From CAUZFZ01 sp963579025 (GTDB lineage Bacteria > Planctomycetota > Planctomycetia > Planctomycetales > Planctomycetaceae): a stretch of DNA of 64,000 nt. The stretch lies in the NCBI GenBank assembly GCA_963579025.1, contig CAUZFZ010000014.1, positions 1 to 64,000 on the forward strand. Reading direction: 5' to 3'. How positions within the stretch are numbered: position 1 is the stretch's first letter; each line of letters starts with the position of its first letter. The notes under the pieces are model-generated. The model saw only the letters and a list, made by a program, of their open reading frames with translations. It searched no databases and was not told where the DNA came from. Shown piece by piece: positions 53,693 through 62,867 of the stretch. The position numbers were made by a program, and so were the translations under genes.

Positions 53693-56161
53693 TTGGCGAA
53701 GAAGAAGGCATCGAGTTCGCGAAAGAAGAAGGCACAGAAGCAGGTCCGTGCCATCAGCGATAAGGCTCGCTCCGACGGTGATCAGAACGGTGACGGCAAC
53801 GGCGATTTCGAGCAGCTCAGTGTGGCCTCTGATCAGCCTGAGCATGACCGGCTTGAATACGTCTCCATCAGTCAGGAAACGCGGCGGCGGTATCTCAATT
53901 ATGCGATGTCGGTCATTCAGTCGCGTGCATTGCCCGATGTGCGCGACGGGCTCAAGCCGGTGCATCGTCGCATTCTGTTCGTGATGTTCGACGGATTGCG
54001 GCTGCTGCATAACGGCAAGACTCGCAAATGCGCCCGCATCATCGGTGACACGATCGGTCAGTATCACCCGCATGGCGACCTGGCAGTCTATGACGCGCTG
54101 GTCCGCATGGCTCAGGAGTTTTCGCTGCGCTATCCAATGATCACCAAACAGGGCAACTTCGGCTCGGTGATGGGACTGCCCGCGGCAGCGCATCGGTACA
54201 CCGAGGCCAAGCTGTCGCTGCTGGCTGAGCAGCTGATGCATGAACTGCGGTTCGACACCGTCGACATGCGGTCCACGTTCGACGGCGATAAGCAGGAGCC
54301 GGTTGTTCTGCCAGCTCGGTTCCCGAATCTGCTGGTCAACGGGACGCAGGGAATCGCGGTCGGCATGGCGACCAGTATCCCGCCGCATAATCTGGGCGAA
54401 GTGATCAAGGCCTGTGTGCATATGATCGACAGTCCAGATGCGACCGTCCCGCAGTTGATGAAATACATCAAGGGCCCGGACTTCCCGCTCGGCGGTCGCA
54501 TCGTCACCGACCGCGGCGACATCCGAAAAATGTACGAAGACGGACGCGGGTCGGTCAAAGTCCGCGGTGAATGGCGGTTTGACAAAGAGAAACGTCGTGA
54601 GGTCAGAGACCGTGTCGTGATTTACTCCGTTCCGTATGGCGTGGAGACTGGTCCCCTGGTTGCCGAGATTGGCGGAGTGGTCGCCAGCCGCAAGCTGCCG
54701 CAACTCGTCGATGCCAATGACGAGACCGATGAAAAGAACGGTCTGCGTGTTGTGCTCGAACTTAAGCCGGGCGCCGATGCCGAGGCTGTGATCGCATATC
54801 TCTACAAACACACGAGCCTTGAACAGAATTTCTCCTACAACGCGACGGCGCTGGCGCCGGACGCTTCCGGGGCACTCGCACCCGCGCGGATGAACCTGGT
54901 CGAGATCCTGCAGCACTTCCTGGACTTCCGGCAGCAGACCGTACGGCGGCGGTTTCAATATCAGCTTGCGCAGCTTGAGAAACGGATTCACATTCTCGAA
55001 GGCTTCATGATCGTGTTTAACGGCCTCGACAAAGCTCTCAAGATTATTCGTAGTTCGACCGGCAAGCAGGATGCGGCTGTCAAGATGATGAGAGAGTTTC
55101 CACTCGACGACGTGCAGACCAACGCGATTCTCGAACTACAGCTCTATCGCATCTCGAAGCTGGAGATCGACGACATCCGCGCGGAACTGGACGAGAAGGA
55201 AAAGGAAGCTCGCCGCATCCGAAACATTCTGAAGTCGGAATCGAAGCTGTGGGAGATCGTCAAGACTGAGCTGATCGAGATCGCCGACACATTTGCGGAC
55301 AAGCGGCGGACCGGTGTCGGTTCATCAGAAGAAATCACAGAGTTCGCCGCCGAGACGTATATCGTTAAGGAAAACACAAACGTCGTCGTGACGCGCGAGG
55401 GCTGGATCAAACGTGTCGGCCGACTGGCGAAAGTAGAAAGCACACGTGTCCGGGACGGAGACAGGGTGCTCGATGTGCTGCCCGGCAATACGGTGGACAG
55501 CGCCGTCCTGTACTCGTCCGATGGCGTTGCCTACACGCTGGCCATTGACCAGATACCAGCCTCATCCGGCTATGGCGAACCGCTTGCCAAGCATGTGCGG
55601 ATGGCTGACGGAGCCAGCATCGTGGCCGCCCTCTCGACGGATTCGCGATTCACGCCCGTTGACGAAATCCTGGATGATGCCAGTACGCTGCCACACCTGC
55701 TGATCGCAACCGCTCAAGGCCAGATCATGAAGGTCTCGCTGAGCACGTTCCGCCCGCCATCATCGCGCACGGGCCGCAAATTCTGCCGGCTGCGCAAGGG
55801 CGATCGGGTGGTCCACGTCGAGCTGATTCGCGATCACACGACAATGTTCCTTGCAACGCAGCAGGCTCGGATTATTCACTTCGCACTCGAAGAAGTGCCA
55901 ATTCTGTCCGGTCCGGGCATCGGAGTCCGCGGCATCAAGATGGCGAAAGGCGACGTCGTACTTGGTGCCAAGCTGCTCGCCCGGCCCAGCGACACGCTTC
56001 GTGTGGTTAACAACAACGATACAACATTGAGCTTCGGTCAGATGAAATACAACGTGACTTCGCGAGCAGGCAAAGGAGTCCGCACAAGCCAGCGCAACGA
56101 ATTCGTGGAAATCGTTCCCGAGCCAATTCAACTCATCGACTGGGCGGCGCTGGAAGAGTAA
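53693..56161 (+). CDS. Divergent DNA gyrase/topoisomerase IV subunit A
   Basis: An 822-residue type IIA topoisomerase A subunit with a TTG start preceded by GGGAGG. After a Lys/Ser-rich and acidic N-terminal extension of about 55 residues come YVSISQETRRRYLNYAMSVI, LPDVRDGLKPVHRRIL, IGQYHPHGDLAVYDALVRM and the catalytic Tyr in AAAHRYTEAK. The C-terminal six-bladed pinwheel is present but the GyrA box (QRRGGKG-like) is not; the loop reads PPSSRTGRKF. Position 83 (E. coli numbering) is Leu rather than Ser, and the usual DGD is MGL. Thus it is probably a ParC-like or second GyrA paralogue; no B subunit gene is adjacent. Confidence 0.88.
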   Translation: MAKKKASSSRKKKAQKQVRAISDKARSDGDQNGDGNGDFEQLSVASDQPEHDRLEYVSISQETRRRYLNYAMSVIQSRALPDVRDGLKPVHRRILFVMFDGLRLLHNGKTRKCARIIGDTIGQYHPHGDLAVYDALVRMAQEFSLRYPMITKQGNFGSVMGLPAAAHRYTEAKLSLLAEQLMHELRFDTVDMRSTFDGDKQEPVVLPARFPNLLVNGTQGIAVGMATSIPPHNLGEVIKACVHMIDSPDATVPQLMKYIKGPDFPLGGRIVTDRGDIRKMYEDGRGSVKVRGEWRFDKEKRREVRDRVVIYSVPYGVETGPLVAEIGGVVASRKLPQLVDANDETDEKNGLRVVLELKPGADAEAVIAYLYKHTSLEQNFSYNATALAPDASGALAPARMNLVEILQHFLDFRQQTVRRRFQYQLAQLEKRIHILEGFMIVFNGLDKALKIIRSSTGKQDAAVKMMREFPLDDVQTNAILELQLYRISKLEIDDIRAELDEKEKEARRIRNILKSESKLWEIVKTELIEIADTFADKRRTGVGSSEEITEFAAETYIVKENTNVVVTREGWIKRVGRLAKVESTRVRDGDRVLDVLPGNTVDSAVLYSSDGVAYTLAIDQIPASSGYGEPLAKHVRMADGASIVAALSTDSRFTPVDEILDDASTLPHLLIATAQGQIMKVSLSTFRPPSSRTGRKFCRLRKGDRVVHVELIRDHTTMFLATQQARIIHFALEEVPILSGPGIGVRGIKMAKGDVVLGAKLLARPSDTLRVVNNNDTTLSFGQMKYNVTSRAGKGVRTSQRNEFVEIVPEPIQLIDWAALEE

Positions 56162-56253
56162 GCAGACCGCTGGTTTTCGAAGCCGTAGTCGTTCAAGACC
56201 TCAATCGCATTGTTGGTTCGAAGTTTCAGACGCATGGCTGGGCAGGTACCGCA

Positions 56254-56604
56254 ATGGCTGACTATCTCAACGACTTGAAGATCGACCAGGCGCGGCGAGA
56301 CTCGGCGCGGCGCGATGGGGAGCTGACTGAAGATGTTCGGACGCTGCGAACGAAGGTTGATCGGCTTCAACTGGTTTGTCGCGCGTTGTGTGAACTGATC
56401 TCAGAGCATACCGACATCAGCAGCGAGACATTGCTGGAGCGGATTCGGGACGTGGACCTGAGGGATGGAAGCCTGGACGGCAAACTGGTTCGCTCCGTCA
56501 TCAATTGCCCGCAGTGCAGTCGTCCTGGCAAAGCCGATCAGACGAAATGCCTGTACTGTGGGGCGGCACTGACACCAGAGGATCCAATGGACCTTTACCT
56601 TTGA
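56254..56604 (+). CDS. Small zinc-ribbon protein
   Basis: A 116-residue protein. The N-terminal half is a charged coiled-coil-like helix (ARRDSARRDGELTEDVRTLR); the C-terminal part is a zinc ribbon CPQC...CLYC (CxxC pairs about 14 residues apart) followed by an acidic tail. No signal peptide, so cytoplasmic. It stands 238 nt upstream of the Hsp70-type gene group; a second zinc-finger protein closes that group. Function unknown. Confidence 0.7.
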   Translation: MADYLNDLKIDQARRDSARRDGELTEDVRTLRTKVDRLQLVCRALCELISEHTDISSETLLERIRDVDLRDGSLDGKLVRSVINCPQCSRPGKADQTKCLYCGAALTPEDPMDLYL

Positions 56605-56842
56605 ATGGCCAGGAGAATTCTCGATGTTCCGTTTGGTTGTCTCTTCCAGCAACGATTGCGCGACGCGTGAAGAACAGGTGTGACTCCGAATCATCACGGA
56701 CCAGACCAATTCTATCGGGTAACCAATTTTTTGAGGGAATGGGTAGCGACGATTCAGGTTCCAGTCAGTATCTTCCGCAGGCAGCACGGACGAGGACGCA
56801 GGGAGCGAAAGCAACACTCTTTCTGGACAGGACGACCGGAAG

Positions 56843-59158
56843 ATGGGACGGAACCGCCGCAAAGCCAGGCCGGGATCTCAGAAACAGAATCAGGCGGACG
56901 CGGTCACACTGACGCGTCGCTTTCTTGATCGCGGGCAGTACAAAGACGCACTCAAACAGGCTCGCATTGCGATCCGGCAGGAAGTGAGTCCTGTGCGGCA
57001 GCAGTTACTCGAACAGGCATCGTTCGAGCGCGCCGCGGAACTGCATCGCAATGGTCTGCAGGAGCAGTGTCGGGACCTGCTCCTGCCGCTGGCGAAGTCT
57101 GCTTCCGATCAGTCTGTGCAGGCGCGGTTGCCCGAACTGCTGCTGCGGGCCGGGCTGCTCGACCGCTTTCCGCAATACCGCGACACCGTGTCCGAACTGA
57201 CACGCAATTCCGTGTCTCACGATCAGTTTGACCGGGCGATCGGGGCTCCGGATCAAACGTTGCCCGCGGATCGGAACGTCGCCGACGCAGTGCGGCAGGC
57301 GTTGACCCTGGTGGAAACGGGTGACGACGACGCGGCGCTCGAACGGCTCAGCGGCATCCCGCGGAAATCTCCGGCGGCCGAGTGGCGCGTGTTCGTCCGC
57401 GGACTGATCCAGTGGTATCGGAGCGACGATGCGGCGGCTGAGGCCTGCTGGTCGCGGCTGAATGAGGCACGGGCACCGGCGAGGATCGCGGCTCGGCTGC
57501 AGACGATTCGCCGTTGTGGCGGCGCGGGCACCGGCGCGGACAGCGGCCTCGTGCGAGTGATCGAGAGAGCAGTGCTCGGGGGACAGTCGCTGACGGCCCT
57601 GACCGAACTCCGCGATCACGTCGCTCGTGAGGACTGGTCGGAGATGATGCGCGTCTGGCAGCGCTGCCGTCCGGCATTCCGGAAGCAGGCGAACGTGCTT
57701 CGTCGGATCACGGATGCGGTTCTGTCGCGGATCATTGACGCCGAGGCGCACGACGTCTTCGACGAATTTCGATGCCATGCCACGCCGCCACCCATTGACC
57801 CGCGCTGGCATCGGACTAGAGCACTGCTCGACGAACCCGAGGATCAGGAGGACGCCGAGGAACACTGGCTTCAGTATCTCGCCGAACTGAATTCGATTCC
57901 GGCGTTCACTGAGCGGGAACGGCCACTCGTGCGGTCACTGGTACATGCTCGCATGGCAGCGGCCAGTTGTCGCGAGATTGACGAACTGGTGCATTGCTCC
58001 TGCAGCGGCGATCACTCGGAAGAGATCGAATGCGAATACGAATTCGCCATCGAGCACTTGTCGGACAGTCTGGAAGCGTGTCCTGAGAACGAGCGGGCGT
58101 GGACGAATCTGATTGGCGCACATGAGCTGACAGGTCACAGCTCGGAGGCCAGCCGCACGGCGCAGCGGATGCTCGAACACTTCCCCAACGATCTCCAGGC
58201 CCTGCGGATTGTCGGCGGGTACGAACTGACGGCGGGCGACCCGTTCAAGGCTCGGGACTGTCTGCATCACGCGCACCGATTGCGGCCACTGGACAAGTCA
58301 CTGTGCCACGCCACGATCGCCGCTCACAGTGCCTGCCTGCGGCGTCTGATTGAAGTCGAGGATTTATCAGCGGCACGGCGAGAATTGGAAGCGGTCGATG
58401 TGCCGCTGCGGTCGGCCGACATCGGGGATCGGGCGGAGATTCTGACATTGCGGGCGGTGCTGGAGTTTCAGTCCAGTGACGAAGCTGCCGGCGAACTGGC
58501 GGTGCAGGCGGTGTGTGACAGTTTCGAAGAAGCCACAGCGGCGCTCCTGCATCTGGTCATTGAGTTCCGGCGGGCCGGCCTGGCCGAGACGCTCGTGGCG
58601 GGGTTCGAGACGATGTGGAAGTCGGAGCTGAAACGCCGCTGCCACGCACAGACGGCCAGTGAGATGACCCGCCTCATGTTCCAACTGAAGCAGCGGAAGG
58701 TGCCTCACCGGTTCTGGAAATCGTTAGTACCTGACCTGCTCGCCTACATCCGGCGGACGAGCCGTGTGAAGTTTCAGGCCGAAGAGCTGCTGAACGTCTG
58801 CGGTTTTCTCCAGCTGGCGGGCGATCAGCAACTACTCAAGAAGTTCGTGGTGAAGGGCCGGAAGAAATTCCCGCAGACGCCGACCTTTCACTTCCTCACC
58901 GGCATTCTCGAAGTCGGCCGTGAATCACTTGGCCATCAGAAGCGCGCTTTGGCCAGCTTTCGGAAGGTGATTGAGCTGTGTGAGGGCTCGTCCGATCACA
59001 GCCACGACGAGCTGCTGAAGATGGCGCGGCGAAAGATCACATTGCTGAAATCTCCGGGGCGATTTCTCCAGCCCCCGCCGTTCGGTCCTGCCATGGAGCT
59101 GGATGAGATGGTTCCGCCGACGGTCGACGAAACTGTCGAAATGGCTCGGGATGGATGA
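56843..59158 (+). CDS. Large TPR-like helical repeat protein
   Basis: A 771-residue protein with a basic N-terminus (MGRNRRKARPGSQKQ). Nearly all of it is alpha-helical with repeat units resembling TPRs, e.g. FLDRGQYKDALKQARIAIRQ, RTAQRMLEHFPNDLQALRIV and KAVDLC-like ASFRKVIELCEGS near the end. No catalytic domain and no signal peptide seen. It is the first gene of a same-strand group with J-domain, GrpE-like, Hsp70 and zinc-finger genes, so it is likely an adaptor for substrates or for the Hsp70 C-terminus. Gap to the J-domain gene is 115 nt. Confidence 0.75.
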   Translation: MGRNRRKARPGSQKQNQADAVTLTRRFLDRGQYKDALKQARIAIRQEVSPVRQQLLEQASFERAAELHRNGLQEQCRDLLLPLAKSASDQSVQARLPELLLRAGLLDRFPQYRDTVSELTRNSVSHDQFDRAIGAPDQTLPADRNVADAVRQALTLVETGDDDAALERLSGIPRKSPAAEWRVFVRGLIQWYRSDDAAAEACWSRLNEARAPARIAARLQTIRRCGGAGTGADSGLVRVIERAVLGGQSLTALTELRDHVAREDWSEMMRVWQRCRPAFRKQANVLRRITDAVLSRIIDAEAHDVFDEFRCHATPPPIDPRWHRTRALLDEPEDQEDAEEHWLQYLAELNSIPAFTERERPLVRSLVHARMAAASCREIDELVHCSCSGDHSEEIECEYEFAIEHLSDSLEACPENERAWTNLIGAHELTGHSSEASRTAQRMLEHFPNDLQALRIVGGYELTAGDPFKARDCLHHAHRLRPLDKSLCHATIAAHSACLRRLIEVEDLSAARRELEAVDVPLRSADIGDRAEILTLRAVLEFQSSDEAAGELAVQAVCDSFEEATAALLHLVIEFRRAGLAETLVAGFETMWKSELKRRCHAQTASEMTRLMFQLKQRKVPHRFWKSLVPDLLAYIRRTSRVKFQAEELLNVCGFLQLAGDQQLLKKFVVKGRKKFPQTPTFHFLTGILEVGRESLGHQKRALASFRKVIELCEGSSDHSHDELLKMARRKITLLKSPGRFLQPPPFGPAMELDEMVPPTVDETVEMARDG

Positions 59159-59273
59159 GATTGTCGAGATTGCGATGCTCCAGACGCCAGCACAAGCAAA
59201 TGGAGGCCAGTAGGGCGATGCTCTTTGCGAAGAACAATAAAGACAATGTGGAACAGAAAACGGAGGCATTGGC

Positions 59274-59567
59274 GTGCGTGACCCCTGGGCAATCCTGAAT
59301 CTCGATGCGACAGCGGACGAGACGGCCATCCGGCGGCGATACTTGGAACTGGTGAAGCAGCATCCACCAGACCGCGATCCGGAACGGTTTCGGGAGGTGC
59401 GGCAGGCCTACGAACGCGTGCGCGATCCATTGGAGCGATTGCGGACGCTGCTGTTCGGCCTGGAAGGCGACCGCCCGCTCGACTCGATCATCGCTGAGCT
59501 GCGATCGCAACTGCAGCAGAGCCGTATTCCGACCAGTGCTCTGCTGCAACTTGCCGAGGTGCCGTGA
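59274..59567 (+). CDS. J-domain protein with variant HPPD motif
   Basis: A 97-residue protein starting at GTG, with CGGAGG 8 nt upstream. Residues about 2-60 form a J-domain: DPWAILNLDATADETAIRRR, YLELVKQHPPDRDPERF and REVRQAYERVRDP. The HPD tripeptide that stimulates Hsp70 ATPase is HPPD here, an extra Pro compared with DnaJ. The C-terminal 35 residues are a helix with no zinc finger or client domain. The stop lies one base before the start of the GrpE-like gene, so they are co-translated. Confidence 0.85.
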   Translation: MRDPWAILNLDATADETAIRRRYLELVKQHPPDRDPERFREVRQAYERVRDPLERLRTLLFGLEGDRPLDSIIAELRSQLQQSRIPTSALLQLAEVP

Positions 59568-59568
59568 G

Positions 59569-60372
59569 ATGGAGAACGAGCAACGTTTTGACGTGGCAGC
59601 CAGCGGAGTGTCCGAGGACGAGCTGATGCTCGACCAGTTCCGTTCGTGGCTGAGCGAGTCACGTGCCGAAGCTGCGACGATTGCGTCACCGCATCATCCG
59701 AATGCGGGTTTGTATGACCTTGTCGAGTCGTTCACGGCGTTGCGGCAGGAAGTCAAACTGCAGACAAAAAGCGGCCGGTCGCTGCAGGCAGCGACTGGGA
59801 CGGCGCTCGACTCACTGCAGACGGCGATCGACGAGTTTCATGCCGTTAAGCCGCGCGAGGTGGAGGCCGCCCGAATTGCCAGCCGGCCGCTGCTTGAGTC
59901 ACTGGCCGATCTGTGTGAGGCGCTGGATCGCGGGCGGACGGTTATTGAGCGGACGCGCGAACAGTTGCTCGCCACGGCCGAACAGACCAGCGAGCTGATC
60001 GACGCGGAACTGGCCCGGACGTCGTTCTGGAAGCGACAGGCGTGCCGCTGCTTTGCCGGCTCGATCAAACGCCAGCTCGCCGGACAGGCGCAGGAGGCCT
60101 GGCGGCCGCTGCTCGATTCACTCCTTGAAGGTTATCGGCTGATTCAGCAGCGGCTGGACCGGGCCATGCAGTCGCACGGACTGGAACGAATCGCATGTGT
60201 CGGCCTGCCAGTGGATGTCAACAGTATGACGGTTGTCGAAGTGGTCGACGTGACCAATCAGCCAGCGGGCGAGGTCGTCGAAGAACTGCGGCCGGGGTTC
60301 CGCTGGCAGGGAGAAGTGATTCGATTCGCGGAGGTCAAAGCAGCACGGAACCCGGGCGGGCAACGCCGTTAA
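59569..60372 (+). CDS. GrpE-like nucleotide exchange factor
   Basis: A 267-residue protein from ATG 59569, one base after the J-domain stop. The N-terminal two thirds is a long helical and coiled-coil region (TALDSLQTAIDEFHAV). The C-terminal part resembles the GrpE beta domain: GLERIACVGLPVDVNSMTVV, then EVVDVTNQPAGEVVEELRPG and WQGEVIRFAEVKAA. Known GrpE uses such a domain to open the Hsp70 nucleotide cleft. Longer than ordinary GrpE (about 200). Its last three residues and stop lie in the left arm of a palindromic repeat. It fits as the exchange factor of the downstream Hsp70. Confidence 0.8.
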   Translation: MENEQRFDVAASGVSEDELMLDQFRSWLSESRAEAATIASPHHPNAGLYDLVESFTALRQEVKLQTKSGRSLQAATGTALDSLQTAIDEFHAVKPREVEAARIASRPLLESLADLCEALDRGRTVIERTREQLLATAEQTSELIDAELARTSFWKRQACRCFAGSIKRQLAGQAQEAWRPLLDSLLEGYRLIQQRLDRAMQSHGLERIACVGLPVDVNSMTVVEVVDVTNQPAGEVVEELRPGFRWQGEVIRFAEVKAARNPGGQRR

Positions 60373-60433
60373 GGATTTCCAGAGCCTCGTTCCAGGGCAG
60401 AGCCCTGGAACGAAAATCCTTAACGGCGTTGCC
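60359..60433. repeat. Nested palindrome overlapping the grpE-like stop
   Basis: Outer arms GGCAACGCCGTTAAGGATTT (60359-60378) and its inverse (60414-60433) enclose an inner palindrome CGTTCCAGGGC/GCCCTGGAACG (60388-60412). The outer arm supplies the gene's final codons and TAA stop. Confidence 0.93.
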
Positions 60434-60555
60434 GGGCGGGGCAGCAGCAGGGACGTTTTGATCGATGATTTTCGATTGTTCAACGCGCCAGAAGCGGCTG
60501 GCCGTCTGTCAATCAACCAATAATCACGGACCAGGATAACACAGGGAAAACACAC

Positions 60556-62385
60556 ATGTCCGGTACGGAGACAATGGACACGATCGTCGGGATCGATCTG
60601 GGAACCACGAACAGCGTCATCTCAATTGTGGAGAACGGGCATCCGCGGGTGATTGCGGAATCGGGCGAGACGATGCTGCCGTCAGTTGTGGGTGTGGACG
60701 CATCGGGCGGCCTGATCGTCGGACACCCCGCGCGGAATCAGCTTATTCTCGCGCCGGAACGGACGGTGAAGTCCATCAAACGCCGCATGGGGCAGGCGGA
60801 CACCGTGTCGTTGGGCGGGCAGGACTTTACGCCGCAGGAGGTCTCGGCGGTGATCCTCCGCAAGCTGAAGCAGCGGGCCGAGACCGACCTTGGTCGTGCA
60901 GTCACGCGAGCTGTGATCACAGTCCCGGCGTTCTTCAACGAGGTTCAGCGCGAAGCGACCCGCGCGGCCGGCGAACTGGCCGGACTTGACGTCGTGCGGA
61001 TCATTAACGAGCCGACTGCCGCGTCACTCGCCTACAACGCGACACCCGACCTCGCTGAACGGCTGCTCGTGTATGACCTTGGCGGCGGGACGTTTGACGT
61101 GTCCGTGGTGCAAATCGAAGCCGGGGTCGTCGAGGTGCTGGCCAGTCACGGCGATACACGGCTCGGTGGCGACGACTTCGATGAACTGTTGCTGCACCAT
61201 GTGTGTGATGCGTTTCAGGTCGAGCACAAGGTGGACCTGCGGAACACACCGCGGACGCGTTCGCGACTGCTCGCCGTGGTCGAAAACGCGAAGAAGCAGC
61301 TCTCGACCGAAGGCGTCGTGCAGATCGAAGAAGAGTTCATTGTCGAGCACAAGGGAGTGCCGCTGCACCTGAACATGGAACTGAAGCGGTTCGACTACGA
61401 GGACATGATCCTGCCTCTGCTGGAGAAGACGCTCGTCTGTCTGGATCAGACCCTGGAGGACGCGGACCTGACGGCGGGGGATATTGACCGCGTGGTGCTG
61501 GTCGGAGGTTCGACGCGGACGCCGCTGGTGCATCGTCTGCTCAACGATCGGCTGGGCCTGCCACTGCACACGGACGTCGATCCGGACCTCTGTGTGGCCG
61601 CGGGCGCCGCGGTACAGGCGGCGTTGATCGCGGGACACGACGTTGATGCCGTGCTGGTCGATATCACGCCGCACACGCTGGGCATCGCCTGCCTGGGTTA
61701 CGTCAATGGACGTTACGGCAGCAATAAATTCGCACGGCTGATCCGCCGCAACTCACCGTTGCCCGTGTCCGAAACCGACGTGTTCACCACAGCGCATGAC
61801 GGACAGGATGCCGTGCACATCGAGGTTTACCAGGGCGAAAATGACAACGTTCGGAACAACGACCTGGTGGGAGAATTTGAGCTGGAGGACCTGGTGGAGG
61901 CAGAGGCGGGCCACGAGATTCTGGTGCGCTTCGACCTGGATCTCGACGGAATCCTGACCGTCACGGCCTCTGAGCGAACGACCGGCAACGAAAAGCAGTT
62001 AACGATCGACAACGCGGTGGAGCGGTTCCGTCAGCGTGGTGGCGCGGCAGCCAGGATACGGCTCGACGAGGCGTTCGCGGCCAGTCGTGAACTGCGTTCC
62101 GAAGTGCTGCCGGGCTCGACCGCACTGCCCGTCGCCGCCACGCCCGTAGCGGAACCGATTCCGGAACCGGAGTTATTCCCCGAGTTTCAGGCAACACTCA
62201 ACCGCGCCCAGGAAGTACTGCGACAGGGCAGTCCGCTGCTGGAGCAGGCGGCAGCTGAGGACGCTGACGAGTTGCGCGCATTGCTGGCGCGTCTGCAGAC
62301 AGCAGTCGACAACCACGCGGGGGCCGACATGAAAGCGATTCTGACCGAAGCCGAAGACCTGATTTTCTATCTGCAGGATGCCTGA
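60556..62385 (+). CDS. DnaK-like Hsp70 chaperone with short C-terminus
   Basis: A 609-residue Hsp70. The ATPase domain shows VGIDLGTTNSVISIVENG, the phosphate loop VYDLGGGTFDVSVVQIE, AVITVPAFFNEVQREATRAA, RIINEPTAASLAYN and VGGSTRTPLVHRLL. The substrate-binding beta domain is present (EVYQGENDN, LDGILTVTASERTTG), but the helical lid is shorter than in DnaK and lacks an EEVD-like tail. ATG 60556 is preceded by AGGGA; ATG 60574 would give a standard start. The upstream TPR, J-domain and GrpE-like genes make this an alternative chaperone set rather than the main dnaKJ-grpE locus. Confidence 0.93.
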   Translation: MSGTETMDTIVGIDLGTTNSVISIVENGHPRVIAESGETMLPSVVGVDASGGLIVGHPARNQLILAPERTVKSIKRRMGQADTVSLGGQDFTPQEVSAVILRKLKQRAETDLGRAVTRAVITVPAFFNEVQREATRAAGELAGLDVVRIINEPTAASLAYNATPDLAERLLVYDLGGGTFDVSVVQIEAGVVEVLASHGDTRLGGDDFDELLLHHVCDAFQVEHKVDLRNTPRTRSRLLAVVENAKKQLSTEGVVQIEEEFIVEHKGVPLHLNMELKRFDYEDMILPLLEKTLVCLDQTLEDADLTAGDIDRVVLVGGSTRTPLVHRLLNDRLGLPLHTDVDPDLCVAAGAAVQAALIAGHDVDAVLVDITPHTLGIACLGYVNGRYGSNKFARLIRRNSPLPVSETDVFTTAHDGQDAVHIEVYQGENDNVRNNDLVGEFELEDLVEAEAGHEILVRFDLDLDGILTVTASERTTGNEKQLTIDNAVERFRQRGGAAARIRLDEAFAASRELRSEVLPGSTALPVAATPVAEPIPEPELFPEFQATLNRAQEVLRQGSPLLEQAAAEDADELRALLARLQTAVDNHAGADMKAILTEAEDLIFYLQDA

Positions 62386-62818
62386 ACCCCACCCCATCAC
62401 CGACACGTCCTCACCGATGCTGCCGCAGTCCTCACCGCCGGCGCCGACTTTATCCAGCGACGATCCGGCGGCGGTTCGGCGGCCGGTTCGCGCCGTCGCG
62501 CCGGGCGCCACACTCGAATCCGCTGACGCGAACTCAATGCACTGCCCGACCTGCCGCGCCAGACAGCAGTGGTCGGAGACATGCCGGCGCTGCGGCAGCG
62601 ACCTGACACTGCTCCGCCGTTTCGCGATCCGGATCGAGTGGTATCGCGAGCAGTGTCTGCTGGCACTGCACACGAACGACGTCGCCACGGCGTGGTCTTA
62701 CGCCCGTGCTCTGTACGACCTGCGTCCTGATGCGGACGCCACACGTCTGCTGGGCACCTGCCTGATTCTGAACGGCGAATTCGAGCAGGCACAACATCTC
62801 ATTCCGTCAGCCGAATGA
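62378..62818 (+). CDS. Small protein with zinc-finger and TPR-like helices
   Basis: A 146-residue protein whose ATG lies in the 8-nt overlap ATGCCTGA with the Hsp70 stop, so translation is coupled. The first 50 residues are Pro/Ser/Ala-rich and disordered; then CPTC...CRRC (two CxxC pairs 10 residues apart) and a helical TPR-like C-terminal half (SYARALYDLRPDADATRLLG). The zinc pair resembles the one in the protein at 56254. It may recruit clients or dock the TPR protein. Function inferred from position only. Confidence 0.75.
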   Translation: MPEPHPITDTSSPMLPQSSPPAPTLSSDDPAAVRRPVRAVAPGATLESADANSMHCPTCRARQQWSETCRRCGSDLTLLRRFAIRIEWYREQCLLALHTNDVATAWSYARALYDLRPDADATRLLGTCLILNGEFEQAQHLIPSAE

Positions 62819-62867
62819 GCGGAATCCGTGAGGACGCGTCACACGAAGCGGACGAACCCTGTAATCA

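Noticed and set aside
53606..54991. 461-residue minus-strand frame under the GyrA-type gene
   Set aside because: Overlaps the catalytic region of the topoisomerase subunit on the other strand; no domain.
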